A stretch of DNA of 64,000 bases, from positions 25,378 to 89,377 of the forward strand of contig NZ_JAAIJR010000006.1 of the NCBI RefSeq assembly GCF_010915725.1, in the 5' to 3' direction. Made by a program: the position numbers and the translations under genes. Numbering within the stretch: the stretch's first letter is position 1; each line of letters begins with the position of its first letter. Below the pieces are notes generated by a model. It had not been told where the DNA came from, ran no database searches, and saw nothing but the letters and a program-made list of their open reading frames with translations. Origin of the DNA: Thiorhodococcus mannitoliphagus (lineage in GTDB: Bacteria; Pseudomonadota; Gammaproteobacteria; Chromatiales; Chromatiaceae). Positions 45,155 through 54,572 of this stretch are shown here, one piece after another.

Positions 45155-46517
45155 TGACCTGGGACACTTTCTTGGCGTCGCCACCCACGGTGACAATGGC
45201 GAGACGGTTCGGGTGGACCCGGCGCGCGAAGGCATCACGAATCTGCTCGACCGTCACTGACTCGATCCGTCCCGGGAAGCGGTCCAGGTAGTCGAGCGGC
45301 AGACCATAGAAGCCAATGACGGCGAGGTATTGGACAATATCGCCATTGCTGGCGATCTTGAGCGGGAAGCCGCCGGTAATATTCTTCTTGGCCGCAGTCA
45401 GCTCTGCCTCGGTCGGCCCCTCGGCGATGAAGCGCTCAAGGGTGTTGAGCATCACCTGACGCGCCTGCTCGGCCTGGTCGTTGCGAGTCTGGAGACCCAT
45501 GATAAAGGGGCCAGGCTCGGCGAGCGGCATGAAATAGCTGTAGGTGCTGTAGGAAAGGCCGCGCTTCTCGCGGATCTCATCCATGAGGATGGACACCAGC
45601 CCGCTGCCGCCGAGGATGTGATTCCCCACATAGAGCGTGAAGTAATCCGGATCACCACGCTTGGTGCCCGGCTGGCCCGCCATGACCGTGGTCTGGCTCG
45701 ACGGGAAGGTGATCGTCTTCAGCGTCCCGCTCGCGAGATCACTCACCTGCGGCAAGGTCGCCGCCGCCTCACCCTTGGGTAAGCCCGAGATGATGCGCTC
45801 CGCGAGTGCCTCTGCCGCGGCGCGATCCAGATCACCGACGATGGCGACGACCGCGTTCGCCGCAACATAATAGCGCTCATGGAAGGCCTGGAGTTCAGCG
45901 CGCGATAGCGCCGAGATCGACTCGGCGGTCCCCGCCGGATCAGAGGCATAAGGATGTCCCTGGTAGACAGCATGGAAGAGCGCCTTACGACCGATCTGCT
46001 GTGGCGATTCCTCCTGCTGACGCAGCGCAACGAGGCGATTCTGACGGACCCGCTCGAGCGCGTCGGCGTCAAAGGTGGGTTTCGCCAGGACGGCCGCCAT
46101 GGTCTCGACGGCAACGTCTAAGGCGTCGGCACGGGTCAGTGAGCGCAGGGAGACGGAGGTCATGTCGCGATCGACTCCCGCGCTGAGGGAGGCGCCGACG
46201 AAATCGAGGCGGTCCGCCAAGGCATTCGCATCCCAATCGCCCGCGCCCTCGTCGAGCATCGACGCCGTCATGGAAGCCAGTCCGGCGCGGTCGCCGTCGC
46301 GCGCACTCCCTGCGGCGAAGACGACTCTGACGTCGACCATGGGGATCTCGGGCGCGGCGACGAAGAGCACGCGCGCCCCATTGGTGGTCTCCCAGGTCTG
46401 AATCTGCGGGGTCGCGGTCGCCGCGTCGGCCGCCAAGAAGAGCAGGGGCGCGAGACAGCAGAGGGCGAAGCGGCGAAAGGCGTCGAGCCGGGGCGAACCG
46501 TGGAGATCAAAGCGCAT
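45141..46517 (-). CDS. M16-family zinc peptidase homologue, inactive-type partner
   Basis: A 458-residue exported protein (hydrophobic signal FALCCLAPLLFLAADAATA). It has the M16 fold but in place of HxxEH reads ASMLDEGAGDWDANALADRL, so it lacks zinc ligands; the R/Y pair motif for substrate (RGLSYSTYSYF) is kept. Such proteins pair with an active M16 subunit as a heterodimer. It overlaps the upstream active M16 gene by 11 bases, and the start at 46517 follows GGAGAG. Confidence 0.9.
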   Translation of the reverse strand: MRFDLHGSPRLDAFRRFALCCLAPLLFLAADAATATPQIQTWETTNGARVLFVAAPEIPMVDVRVVFAAGSARDGDRAGLASMTASMLDEGAGDWDANALADRLDFVGASLSAGVDRDMTSVSLRSLTRADALDVAVETMAAVLAKPTFDADALERVRQNRLVALRQQEESPQQIGRKALFHAVYQGHPYASDPAGTAESISALSRAELQAFHERYYVAANAVVAIVGDLDRAAAEALAERIISGLPKGEAAATLPQVSDLASGTLKTITFPSSQTTVMAGQPGTKRGDPDYFTLYVGNHILGGSGLVSILMDEIREKRGLSYSTYSYFMPLAEPGPFIMGLQTRNDQAEQARQVMLNTLERFIAEGPTEAELTAAKKNITGGFPLKIASNGDIVQYLAVIGFYGLPLDYLDRFPGRIESVTVEQIRDAFARRVHPNRLAIVTVGGDAKKVSQVSGAD

Positions 46518-47883
46518 TGGCTTGCTCTCCCGCTCCGCTGTTCGCCGACGCTGGCTGTGCCTGCTCGATCGGCTGCGGATCAAGGACCGCGACCGTCAGG
46601 TGATCTGGAGTCAGATACTTCTTCGCCACGGCTTGAACCTGCTCCGGCGTCACCGCCGCGAGCGCATCCACATAGGTCTCGGACAGCTGCCAATCGAGCC
46701 CGAGGGTCTCCAGCTGACCGAGCATCATCGCCTGGTAGAAGAGCGAGTCTCGCTCATAAACCTTGGCGGCGACGACCTGATTACGCACCCGTTGCAGCTC
46801 GCTCTGGCTCACCGGCGCGCTTTGGACGCGCGCGATCTGAGCACGGATAGCCTGCTCCACGTCCTCGATGCTATGCCCCGCGGCCGGCACGCCTTCGAAG
46901 AGGAAGAGGCCAGGCAGACGCTGAAACACGCTGTAGCTCGCCCCTGCGGATGCCGCAACCTGCTCACCACGAATCAAGTCCCGCGAAAAGCGCGAGCTAT
47001 CGCCGCCGTCCAAGATGGATGAGAGGATCTCCAGCGCGTAGGGCTCCCATGCGTCAGCCGTATCCCCCACCGAGGGTGTCTTGTAGCCCATCAAGAGGTA
47101 TGACTCCTTGGCCGGCGCTTCGACCCTGAGGCGCTTTTCGCCGCGCTGCTCCGGCTCGCCGCGCGTCTTGGGCGCGCGAATGTTCTCTGCGGCAAGGGGG
47201 CCGAAATAGGTCTCGGCCAGGGCGAAGACCGCGTCAGGCTCGACGTCCCCGGCGACCACCAGGATGGCATTGTTGGGCGCGTACCAAAGTCGGTACCAAT
47301 CCTTGAGATCCTCGAGCTTGAGCTGATCCAGATCGCTCGCCCAGCCAATGACGGGGTTGCGGTAGGGAGAGGCCTCGAAGGCGACGGCGTTGAAACGCTC
47401 GTAGGTCAGGGATTGTGGATCGTCATCGGTGCGCATACGCCGCTCTTCCTTGACGACTTCCAGTTCCTTGAGGAACTCCTCCTCCTGCAAGGCCAAATGA
47501 CGCATGCGGTCGGATTCCAGTTTGAAGGAGACCTCGAGACGATCCTTGGCCAGGTTCTGATAGTAGGCGGTGAAATCACGTCCGGTGAAGGCGTTCTCCT
47601 CGCCGCCGTTCTCGGCGACGATCCGCGAGAACTCGCCGGGTTTCAGGCTCTCGGTGCCCTTGAACATCATGTGTTCCAAGACGTGCGAGACCCCGGTGAT
47701 GCCACCGTACTCGTAACTCGATCCGATCCGATACCAGACTTGAGAGGTCAAGATGGGCGCACGGTGATTCGGCTTGACCAGAATCTTGAGACCGTTGTCC
47801 AGGGTGTGCTCATAGACCTTCGACGAGGCCCCTGCGGCGAGCGGCAACAAACAAAGCAATGCGGCGATCAATCGTCGTTTCAT
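46507..47883 (-). CDS. M16-family zinc peptidase, active-type
   Basis: A 458-residue periplasmic metallopeptidase with signal peptide (LIAALLCLLPLAAGASS). The inverted zinc motif HVLEHMMFKGT gives HxxEH, and the third ligand glutamate lies about 75 residues further in the ENAFTGRDFTAYYQN region. It probably forms a heterodimer with the inactive-type partner encoded next. Divergent from ftsY over a 214-base gap, the standard arrangement in gammaproteobacteria. Substrates unknown; peptide clearance is typical. Confidence 0.93.
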   Translation of the reverse strand: MKRRLIAALLCLLPLAAGASSKVYEHTLDNGLKILVKPNHRAPILTSQVWYRIGSSYEYGGITGVSHVLEHMMFKGTESLKPGEFSRIVAENGGEENAFTGRDFTAYYQNLAKDRLEVSFKLESDRMRHLALQEEEFLKELEVVKEERRMRTDDDPQSLTYERFNAVAFEASPYRNPVIGWASDLDQLKLEDLKDWYRLWYAPNNAILVVAGDVEPDAVFALAETYFGPLAAENIRAPKTRGEPEQRGEKRLRVEAPAKESYLLMGYKTPSVGDTADAWEPYALEILSSILDGGDSSRFSRDLIRGEQVAASAGASYSVFQRLPGLFLFEGVPAAGHSIEDVEQAIRAQIARVQSAPVSQSELQRVRNQVVAAKVYERDSLFYQAMMLGQLETLGLDWQLSETYVDALAAVTPEQVQAVAKKYLTPDHLTVAVLDPQPIEQAQPASANSGAGEQANAL

Positions 47884-48097
47884 GAAATCTCCCTGGAGAT
47901 GGCTGGTGTCCGAGTGGCATCTATGGGCAAATGCACCGCCCTGGTAGTTCCCGGGATGACAAATTCTTCATGTCCCTGCCAAGAAACGGATCCGCTTGCG
48001 CGTCGGACGCACAAGAGGGTGATCTGGTAGCATTGCGTGATCTTTCGACGGGTCCATTCCGGCCCGCGCCTACCGTCAAAACCGATAGCACAGCCCT

Positions 48098-49444
48098 ATG
48101 TTTGGTTTCGGAAAAAAGAGCAAGACTCCCGGCGACCCGGACCACAAAGCATCGCCGGAGGCGATTGAGCCAACCACGCCCCCAAAGGAGCCGGCACCCT
48201 CTCCCCCAGAGCCCGCGCTATCCGCGGATCGGCCGAAAAAGCCCTGGTTCGGCAAGCTCTTCCGATCCGGCAAGAATAAATCGCCGGAGAGCGAAGCAGA
48301 GCCCGAGGCCCGGACGCCAGAGCCACAGGTCGAGCCAGCTACACTGACGCAGGCCCCAGAGCCGGTCAAGCCGGCGGCGCCCAAGCCCGCCCCAAAGGCG
48401 CCTGCTCAAACGCCGGCGGCCCAACCACCCGCGCCGCAAGAGCCGGTCGCCCCACCGCCACGGCGACCGGCACCCGAGAGGCCGGCCGCCCAGACCGAAG
48501 CGGGCGAAGACCAAGAGACTGTACGCAAACGTGGCGTGCTCAAGCGGCTGCGCACCCGCCTATCACGCACCCGCACCCAGCTCGGTGACGGCCTCGGCAA
48601 CCTCTTCCTCGGGCGTAAGCGCATCGATGACGACCTCATGGAGGAACTGGAGACCCTGCTCATCACGGCGGACGTCGGCATGGACGCGACCACGCGCGTC
48701 ATCGGCGACCTCGCAGAGCGCGTCAAGCGCAAGTCCCTGGCGGATCCGCAGGCACTGCTGACGGCACTCAAGTCCGAGCTGCGCGACATCCTGCTCGCCG
48801 CAGACGGCCCCGTGCGTCAGCCGGCCGCCGGCCGCCCGCAGGTGGTCCTCATGGTCGGCATCAATGGGGCCGGGAAAACGACCACCATCGGCAAGCTGGC
48901 GAAACGCCTCAAGGAAGAAGGCAACAGCGTCATGCTCGCCGCCGGCGACACCTTTCGCGCCGCCGCCGTCGAGCAGCTCCAGACCTGGGGTGACCGCAAT
49001 GAGATCCCGGTGATTGCGCAGCACACGGGCGCGGACTCCGCCTCGGTCGTCTTCGATGCCCTGCAGGCCGCCACGGCGCGCGGCGCCGATGTGCTCATCG
49101 CCGACACCGCGGGCCGGCTGCACACCAAGTCGAACCTCATGGATGAGCTCTCCAAGGTGGCGCGCGTGCTGAAGAAGATCGATCCCGAGGCACCCCACGA
49201 GGTGATGCTGGTCGTGGATGCGACCACCGGCCAGAACGCGCTGAATCAAGCCGAGCATTTCCACCGCGCCGTAGGGCTGACCGGCATCACACTCACCAAG
49301 CTCGACGGCACAGCCAAGGGCGGCATCATCTTCGCCGTCGCCGAGCGACTCAAGGTGCCCATCCGCTTCATTGGCGTGGGCGAATCCATCGAGGACCTGC
49401 GTCCGTTCGACCCGGACGAGTTCATCGACGCACTGCTCGGCTAA
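48098..49444 (+). CDS. ftsY: Signal recognition particle receptor FtsY
   Basis: Docking GTPase for co-translational targeting of membrane proteins. Residues 1-140 are an acidic/proline-rich A region (PEPAPKAPAQTP-like composition), the rest is the NG domain: N helices (RTRLSRTRTQLGDGLGNLF), G1 GINGAGKTTTIGKLA, DTAGRLHTK, TKLDGTAKGG and the C-terminal GVGESIEDLRPF. Length of 448 residues is normal. The operon continues with ftsE 12 bases after the stop. Confidence 0.97.
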   Translation: MFGFGKKSKTPGDPDHKASPEAIEPTTPPKEPAPSPPEPALSADRPKKPWFGKLFRSGKNKSPESEAEPEARTPEPQVEPATLTQAPEPVKPAAPKPAPKAPAQTPAAQPPAPQEPVAPPPRRPAPERPAAQTEAGEDQETVRKRGVLKRLRTRLSRTRTQLGDGLGNLFLGRKRIDDDLMEELETLLITADVGMDATTRVIGDLAERVKRKSLADPQALLTALKSELRDILLAADGPVRQPAAGRPQVVLMVGINGAGKTTTIGKLAKRLKEEGNSVMLAAGDTFRAAAVEQLQTWGDRNEIPVIAQHTGADSASVVFDALQAATARGADVLIADTAGRLHTKSNLMDELSKVARVLKKIDPEAPHEVMLVVDATTGQNALNQAEHFHRAVGLTGITLTKLDGTAKGGIIFAVAERLKVPIRFIGVGESIEDLRPFDPDEFIDALLG

Positions 49445-49456
49445 GGGAGCCTGCCG

Positions 49457-50125
49457 TTGATCCGATTCGAGAATGTTTTCAAGCGCTATCCCGAGCGCGG
49501 CGAGGCGCTAGGCAGCGTCAATCTAGAGGTCCAGGCTGGCGAGATGGTCTTTCTCACCGGACACTCGGGTGCCGGCAAGAGCACCATGCTGCGCCTGATC
49601 GGACTCATCGAGCGTCCAACCCGGGGGCAGATCGTCGTCAACGGCCGCAACCTAGCAACCCTGCCGCGACGCCAGATCCCCTTCTATCGGCGCGAGGTCG
49701 GGATGATCTTCCAGGATCATCGCCTGCTGCCGGACCGCAGCGTCTTCGACAACGTCGCCATGCCCTTGGTGGTCGCCGGTGTCGGACAGAAGGAGATCGG
49801 CCGCCGCGTGCGCGCGGCCTTGGATCAAGTCGGCCTGTTGAGCCGCGAGCGCGCGACCCCGGTCGCCCTCTCCGGGGGCGAACAGCAGCGCGTCGGCATC
49901 GCTCGCGCCGTCGTTGGCCGCCCTCCGGTGCTGGTCGCCGACGAGCCCACGGGCAACCTGGATCCGGATCTCTCACGCGAGATCTTCGAGCTGTTCGAGC
50001 GCTTCCACTACGTCGGCGTCACGCTGATGATCGCCACGCACGATCTCAATCTCGTAAAAAGCATGCGCCACCGCACACTGACGCTCGACGCCGGGCGTCT
50101 GGTCAACGACACAGGGGATTGGTAG
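49457..50125 (+). CDS. ftsE: Cell division ATP-binding protein FtsE
   Basis: ATPase of the FtsEX complex, which regulates septal peptidoglycan hydrolases through EnvC-like activators. The start is a TTG at 49457 with GGGAG seven bases upstream. Walker [10 protein letters not shown], signature LSGGEQQR, Walker [13 protein letters not shown] with the catalytic glutamate, and switch histidine in IATHDLNLV are all intact, unlike the degenerate ATPase at 28332. Length 222. Confidence 0.96.
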   Translation: MIRFENVFKRYPERGEALGSVNLEVQAGEMVFLTGHSGAGKSTMLRLIGLIERPTRGQIVVNGRNLATLPRRQIPFYRREVGMIFQDHRLLPDRSVFDNVAMPLVVAGVGQKEIGRRVRAALDQVGLLSRERATPVALSGGEQQRVGIARAVVGRPPVLVADEPTGNLDPDLSREIFELFERFHYVGVTLMIATHDLNLVKSMRHRTLTLDAGRLVNDTGDW

Positions 50126-50128
50126 CCG

Positions 50129-51094
50129 ATGGCGAAGCAACGCTCCCGTCGGAGACGTGGCCCCCGGCTGCTCGACCTGCCAGGAATCTGGCTCGGCCAG
50201 CATTGGCAGACCGCGCTCGAAACCCTGGGCCGACTGAAGGAGAACCCACTGCCTTCAGCGATGACAGTCGCCGTGATCGGGATCTCCCTGGCGCTCCCCG
50301 CTGCCCTCTACGTCATGACGGACAACCTCAGGACCATGGCCGGCGGCTGGGATCAGACGGCGGCCATCTCGCTCTTTCTCCGCTTCGAGACCGACGACAC
50401 GCATGCCAAGCGCCTTTCCCAGGATCTGGCCACCTGGTCCGAGATCTCGCGCGTCCACCTCATCACGCGAGAACAAGCGCTGGAGGAATTCCGCGCCCTG
50501 GGAGGCTTCGAGGAAGCGCTGGAGGAAATCACCAAGAATCCCCTCCCCATCGTCTTGGCCATCTATCCGACGCCGACCTACTCGACGCCGGAACTCCTGG
50601 AGGGCTTGCAAGACAAGCTGCTCAAACTGCCAGAGGCAGACTTTGCCCGCATGGACACGCTCTGGCTGCAGCGGTTCCAGGCCATCCTCGATCTGGTCCA
50701 AAGCGGCTCGTTACTCTTGGGGCTCCTGCTCGGCATCGGCGTGCTGCTGATCGTCGGCAACACCATCCGACTGGAAATCCTGAATCGACGCATCGAGATC
50801 GAGATCATGGAGCTGGTCGGGGCGACGGCCGCCTTCATCCGCCGCCCCTTCCTCTACGCGGGCGCCTGGTACGGTCTGCTCGGCGGGGCGACGGCCTGGC
50901 TGCTGGTCACCATCTCCGTCCTGCTGCTGCAGCAGCCGGTCTCGCGGCTCGCGAGCCTCTATCGCAGCGAGTTCCAGCTTTCCGGCCTGGGCTTCGCCGC
51001 GACCGGGGTCACCCTGGGCGCCAGCGTCCTACTTGGGCTGATTGGCAGTTGGATCGCGGTCAACCGGCATCTCCGGGGCGCTGAGCCGCAATAG
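50129..51094 (+). CDS. ftsX: Cell division protein FtsX
   Basis: Membrane partner of FtsE, 321 residues. A basic N-terminus (KQRSRRRRGPRLLD) precedes the first helix (AMTVAVIGISLALPAALYV), a periplasmic loop of about 120 residues that would contact the amidase activator, and three C-terminal helices (LLLGLLLGIGVLLIVGN, YGLLGGATAWLLVTISVLLL, GLGFAATGVTLGASVLLGLI). Three bases after ftsE. In many relatives rpoH follows; here the next gene is an unrelated one on the other strand. Confidence 0.95.
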   Translation: MAKQRSRRRRGPRLLDLPGIWLGQHWQTALETLGRLKENPLPSAMTVAVIGISLALPAALYVMTDNLRTMAGGWDQTAAISLFLRFETDDTHAKRLSQDLATWSEISRVHLITREQALEEFRALGGFEEALEEITKNPLPIVLAIYPTPTYSTPELLEGLQDKLLKLPEADFARMDTLWLQRFQAILDLVQSGSLLLGLLLGIGVLLIVGNTIRLEILNRRIEIEIMELVGATAAFIRRPFLYAGAWYGLLGGATAWLLVTISVLLLQQPVSRLASLYRSEFQLSGLGFAATGVTLGASVLLGLIGSWIAVNRHLRGAEPQ

Positions 51095-51125
51095 CCGCCT
51101 GGTTGGTCGAACCTGATCGGCCCGC

Positions 51126-51926
51126 TCAGGCAGCGCTGGGCGCCGCGAACGTCGCGTCTTGCGTCCAGGTCTCCTCGAAGCTTAGGTCGTCCGGCAACTC
51201 GATGGTCATGCTGATCGGGAGATGATCGGAGAGCGCGTAGTCGATCACCCGCGCCGCCACCGTCTTGAGTGGCGCGGAGACCAGGATATGATCTAGGTTG
51301 TGCCGCGGGCGCCAGCTCGGAAAGGTCTTGAGTTCGCAATCGAGGCCGCGCATCGCCGTTCTGCGCACCATGTTGCGCAGCCCCCGCGAATCGCAGCCGC
51401 AATTGAAGTCCCCCATCACGACGATGTAGGGGTAGCTCTGCGCCAATCTCGCCAGAAAGTCCAGCTGACGCCGACGTGCCCGCCAGCCGAGCGCCAAGTG
51501 TACGATGACGACCGCCAGCACCTGACCCTTGCTGAGGGTGAATTCGGCCACCACCGCGCCGCGCCCCGGCAGCCCCGGAAGCTTGTGCTCGGCGATCTCT
51601 CGCGGGCGCAGCCGGCTGAGGAGACCATTGCTGTGCTGCGCGAAGGGCCCGAGATTGCGATTGACCTGGCGGTACCAAAATGGGAAGCCGCCGTGACGCG
51701 CCAGATACTGGATCTGATCGATATAGGAGCTGCGCAAGCTGCCAGCATCCACTTCCTGAAGCCCGACGAGGTCGAAGCGACGCAGTAGCTGCGCAATGCG
51801 GGTGAGATTGACGAGTCGCTCTGGATGCGGGAGGAGGTGTTTCCAGCTATTGGTGAAATAGTCGCTGTACTGACGGGAGTAGATACCCGCCTGTACGTTA
51901 TAGCTAAGCAGGCTCAATTGCCGCAT
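51126..51926 (-). CDS. Endonuclease/exonuclease/phosphatase (EEP) family protein
   Basis: A 266-residue enzyme of the EEP fold, phosphodiesterases that use a divalent metal. Motifs: LSYNVQAG (metal-binding Asn), LVGLQEVDAG (catalytic Glu), VVIVHLALG, VVMGDFNCG (Asp/Asn), DHILVS and YALSDHLPISM (SDH catalytic). No signal peptide is evident. Substrate unknown; could be nucleic acid, phospholipid or phosphate monoester. Convergent with ftsX; no strong ribosome binding site before the ATG. Confidence 0.9.
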   Translation of the reverse strand: MRQLSLLSYNVQAGIYSRQYSDYFTNSWKHLLPHPERLVNLTRIAQLLRRFDLVGLQEVDAGSLRSSYIDQIQYLARHGGFPFWYRQVNRNLGPFAQHSNGLLSRLRPREIAEHKLPGLPGRGAVVAEFTLSKGQVLAVVIVHLALGWRARRRQLDFLARLAQSYPYIVVMGDFNCGCDSRGLRNMVRRTAMRGLDCELKTFPSWRPRHNLDHILVSAPLKTVAARVIDYALSDHLPISMTIELPDDLSFEETWTQDATFAAPSAA

Positions 51927-52175
51927 GAGAGGGACGCGGACGCTTCAACGAAGGGTTACAACGAATATCTAGGGACCCTAGCATAAGCCGCAGTCAGCAC
52001 CAAGCCCCTGCATCGGTAGGGCGCGACCAGCGATGACGCGCGCCGGCCAGCCCCTCCAGGGTTGGGCCGAGGTGAGCAGGCCCAAGATGCAGTCTTTCGC
52101 TGGGCCTGGTACCTCGGCCCAACCGACGCCAGACATCAGTGGTGATCACAGCCACATCGGCACGCAGCCAACCAC

Positions 52176-52202
52176 AAAAAAGGCAGCCAATGGCTGCCTT
52201 TT
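52176..52202 (-). terminator. Intrinsic terminator after cytochrome c4 gene
   Basis: aaaaaaggcagcca-atgg-ctgccttttt type hairpin: an eight-base stem (ggcagcca/tggctgcc) flanked by A and T runs. On the minus strand it ends in six T residues, 25 bases after the cytochrome stop. The A run on the other side could make it work in both directions. The remainder of 51927-52226 holds nothing I recognise. Confidence 0.85.
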
Positions 52203-52226
52203 CCGCGCCGGTCAGGCTGAGATCCA

Positions 52227-52856
52227 TTACCTCGACAAGCCCTGAATATACTGAGACACGGCAGCGATCTCCTTTTCGGACATCAAGGACGTAACACCAC
52301 GCATCATGCCGTTGGGATCGTTGGCACGCTCGCCCTGGCGGAAATACTCCAGCGTCTGCTTGACGTAGTCGGCGTGCTGGCCGGCGATTCGCGGGAATTT
52401 AGCAAGACCCACACCCATTCCAGCGGGACCATGACAGCCCTTGCAGGCGGGAACGCCGCTCTTCGGGTTGCCCGCGCGGTAGAGCTTCTCGCCGAGTTTG
52501 GCAAGCTCTGGATCGGCAACGCCGCCACTTTGGGTCTGCGTGGAGAAATAGGCAGCCAGATCGAGAACCTCTTGATCGGTCAGCGGCATCGCCATGGGCG
52601 TCATCTGCACGTTGGCGCGATTGCCCGCCTTGAAATCCATGAGCTGCTTCTGGATGTACTCCGGATGCTGGCCGGCGAGCTTGGGCCAGAGCGGCACGAT
52701 GCTGTTGCCCTGAGGCCCATGGCAGGCCATGCAAATGGTGTTCGCTTTCTGCGCGCCCGCCTCGGCATCGCCTGGTTTGAGTGCATCAGTGGCATGCACC
52801 GCACCGCTGGCCAATACCGCCGCCACTGAAACCGTTCTCAGCCAAGTCTTCATCAT
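52227..52856 (-). CDS. Diheme cytochrome c4
   Basis: A 209-residue periplasmic electron carrier made of two similar class I cytochrome c halves. Signal peptide (RTVSVAAVLASGAVHA), then heme motifs CMACH (about residue 42) and CKGCH (about residue 139). Methionine ligands are likely in QMTPMAMPLT and NGMMRGVTSL. Cytochrome c4 supplies electrons to terminal oxidases, which agrees with the two copper-delivery genes upstream. A promoter is seen at 52946-52975 and a strong terminator follows. Confidence 0.95.
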   Translation of the reverse strand: MMKTWLRTVSVAAVLASGAVHATDALKPGDAEAGAQKANTICMACHGPQGNSIVPLWPKLAGQHPEYIQKQLMDFKAGNRANVQMTPMAMPLTDQEVLDLAAYFSTQTQSGGVADPELAKLGEKLYRAGNPKSGVPACKGCHGPAGMGVGLAKFPRIAGQHADYVKQTLEYFRQGERANDPNGMMRGVTSLMSEKEIAAVSQYIQGLSR

Positions 52857-52945
52857 CGCAATTGCCTAATCTGTTTCGTTTCAGGCGGGACCACACGTCC
52901 ATCATCGGCCCGCCTTTGGTGAGGGGTGAAGAGAAAATCCGGCGA

Positions 52946-52975
52946 TGTATATCAGATATTTGGCATATGGGTCAA
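52946..52975 (-). promoter_or_regulatory. Putative sigma-70 promoter of cytochrome c4 gene
   Basis: On the minus strand TTGACC (52975-52970) and TATACA (52951-52946) are 18 bases apart and the -10 is preceded by TG one base away (extended -10). It lies about 90 bases before the ATG at 52856 in an A/T-rich patch. The rest of the 312-base gap to 53168 has no gene; an imperfect hairpin at about 53112-53153 follows the PCuAC stop. Confidence 0.55.
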
Positions 52976-53168
52976 ACGGTACGCACTCCAGACGCCCCGT
53001 TCGACGACCCGAATTCTCCGCTCAGTAGACAGGCGCAGGCGACGAAATATCCCGCTTCGACCAGGATGGTCCGATGTCAGCCGGAGCGCAGCGCGACACA
53101 ATGACGCTGTTGCGCTGACGCCAGGCGCTGGGGCATACCCAGGCCCTGGTCAGCGGAAAAGCACTGCC

Positions 53169-53624
53169 TCAGTGACCCTGCTTCATCTGGCTCATGTCGA
53201 TCTTACGCACCGGGGCAGTAAGGGATTGCTCGTCGCCGTCGTCGAAGACAAGCGTCAGCCCGACCGCCTCTCCTGGCGTCAGAGCGCCCTTGAGGCCGAT
53301 GAGCATGATGTGCAGACCACCCGGCTTGAGCTGAACCGTCTCACCTGCGGGAAGCGCGATCTCGTCGACCCGCCGCATGCGCATCATGCCATCTTCCATC
53401 AGGTGCGTGTGCAACTCCACGACCTCCGCCGCATCGCTTCGCGCGGCCACCAGCGCGCGCGCCTCTGTCGTCTGGTTGCTCAAGGCCATGAAGGCGGCGC
53501 TGTTGGGTTGACCTGGTGGTACGGCCCGCACGTAGGGATCCGCCACGCTGACATCCGCCGCGCTTGCGGCGAAGCTGCCGACCGCAAGCAAGCTGGTGGC
53601 GATCAGAGCTGTCATTCTGAGCAT
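53169..53624 (-). CDS. PCu(A)C-type periplasmic copper chaperone
   Basis: A 151-residue exported protein (signal LIATSLLAVGSFAASA) of the PCu(A)C/DUF461 family, which loads Cu(I) onto the CuA or CuB site of cytochrome oxidase. The ligand set H(x)nM(x)nHxM is seen in ELHTHLMEDGMMRM and GGLHIMLIG. The tail DMSQMKQGH adds extra Met and His that could hold copper. It is 72 bases downstream of a SCO1-like gene, a usual pairing. Confidence 0.93.
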   Translation of the reverse strand: MLRMTALIATSLLAVGSFAASAADVSVADPYVRAVPPGQPNSAAFMALSNQTTEARALVAARSDAAEVVELHTHLMEDGMMRMRRVDEIALPAGETVQLKPGGLHIMLIGLKGALTPGEAVGLTLVFDDGDEQSLTAPVRKIDMSQMKQGH

Positions 53625-53696
53625 TTCACTGCCCTCCTGTGATGAGCTGGGATGATTGAGTGGGGCGGAATCCTTGCTGGAGTCCGGCCATCGACG

Positions 53697-54344
53697 TCAT
53701 TGCGCAGGACCCTGCTCGGGACCACCCAGGCGCCGGCGGATCGCGGCGCGAATCTCCTCGGGCGGTGTCGCATGGTCGAGCGTCTCGACCAAGTTGCCGG
53801 ACTGGTCGACGACATAGGTATAGGCCGAATGATCGACCAGATACCCCATGGCCGTAGCGGCGATCGGAGCCCGCCGATAGGCCGCGCCGTAGAGGCTGGC
53901 CGCTTCGGCCACCTGCTCGGGGGTGCCCGTGATCCCGAGAATGCGGGGATGGAAATACTTGGTGTAGCTCGCCAAGCGCGCGAGATCGTCACGCTCGGGA
54001 TCCACACTCACGAAGAGGACGCGAACCTGCGCTAACTCGTCGTCGCTAAGCCCCTTGAGCGCCTTCGCAATGAAGGCAAGATTGGTCGGGCAGATATCCG
54101 GACAGGCGGTATAACCAAAATAGATGAGAACGACCTGACCGCGCAGATCCGCCAGTCTGATAGGACCTTGCGCCGACTGCAGCTCGAAATCCCCACCCGT
54201 CGGCCGAGCGGCCAGCGCCAAGGCCCCATGCCCATCCGCCGCGCCGCCCGAGCGGGTACCCGCCGGGTCCCAGAAGAGGAGCATCCACAGCATGATGCCG
54301 CCAAGCATCAGAATCGCGACAATGAGGAGTCGAGAGCGCGTCAT
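53697..54344 (-). CDS. SCO1/SenC copper-delivery protein
   Basis: A 215-residue membrane-anchored thioredoxin-fold protein (helix RLLIVAILMLGGIMLWMLLFW). The copper site is CPDICP (CxxxC) with the distal histidine in LVDHSAYTYVV. SCO proteins assemble the CuA centre of cytochrome c oxidase together with PCuAC, encoded next. Other family features: VLIYFGYTACPD and FVSVDPERDD. Upstream, 54345-54572 shows no gene. Confidence 0.95.
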   Translation of the reverse strand: MTRSRLLIVAILMLGGIMLWMLLFWDPAGTRSGGAADGHGALALAARPTGGDFELQSAQGPIRLADLRGQVVLIYFGYTACPDICPTNLAFIAKALKGLSDDELAQVRVLFVSVDPERDDLARLASYTKYFHPRILGITGTPEQVAEAASLYGAAYRRAPIAATAMGYLVDHSAYTYVVDQSGNLVETLDHATPPEEIRAAIRRRLGGPEQGPAQ

Positions 54345-54572
54345 AACCAGAATGTGAAGCCAGCCCGCTTGATGATCTGGACCACCCTAGACGACCAGGC
54401 GCCACCTCGGATTGACAGGCATCAAGATGACGCCCTAGCCGCCAAAGGCGCCGCAAGATCGCGGCATAAGACGCAGTGGCCGCGGCGATTCACTCAGCAG
54501 CGAGAGCGCGCCCCTCCGCCGTCAGCCCATTCGAGCGCCTCGACCAAGCACGGCTTCGCGCGTCTGCAGCGC

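Noticed and set aside
51994..52227. A 77-codon minus-strand frame after cytochrome c4
   Set aside because: It contains the intrinsic terminator and shows no ribosome binding site or conservation.
53112..53153. Hairpin after the PCuAC gene as a terminator
   Set aside because: The stem is imperfect and no T run follows, so I did not list it as a terminator.
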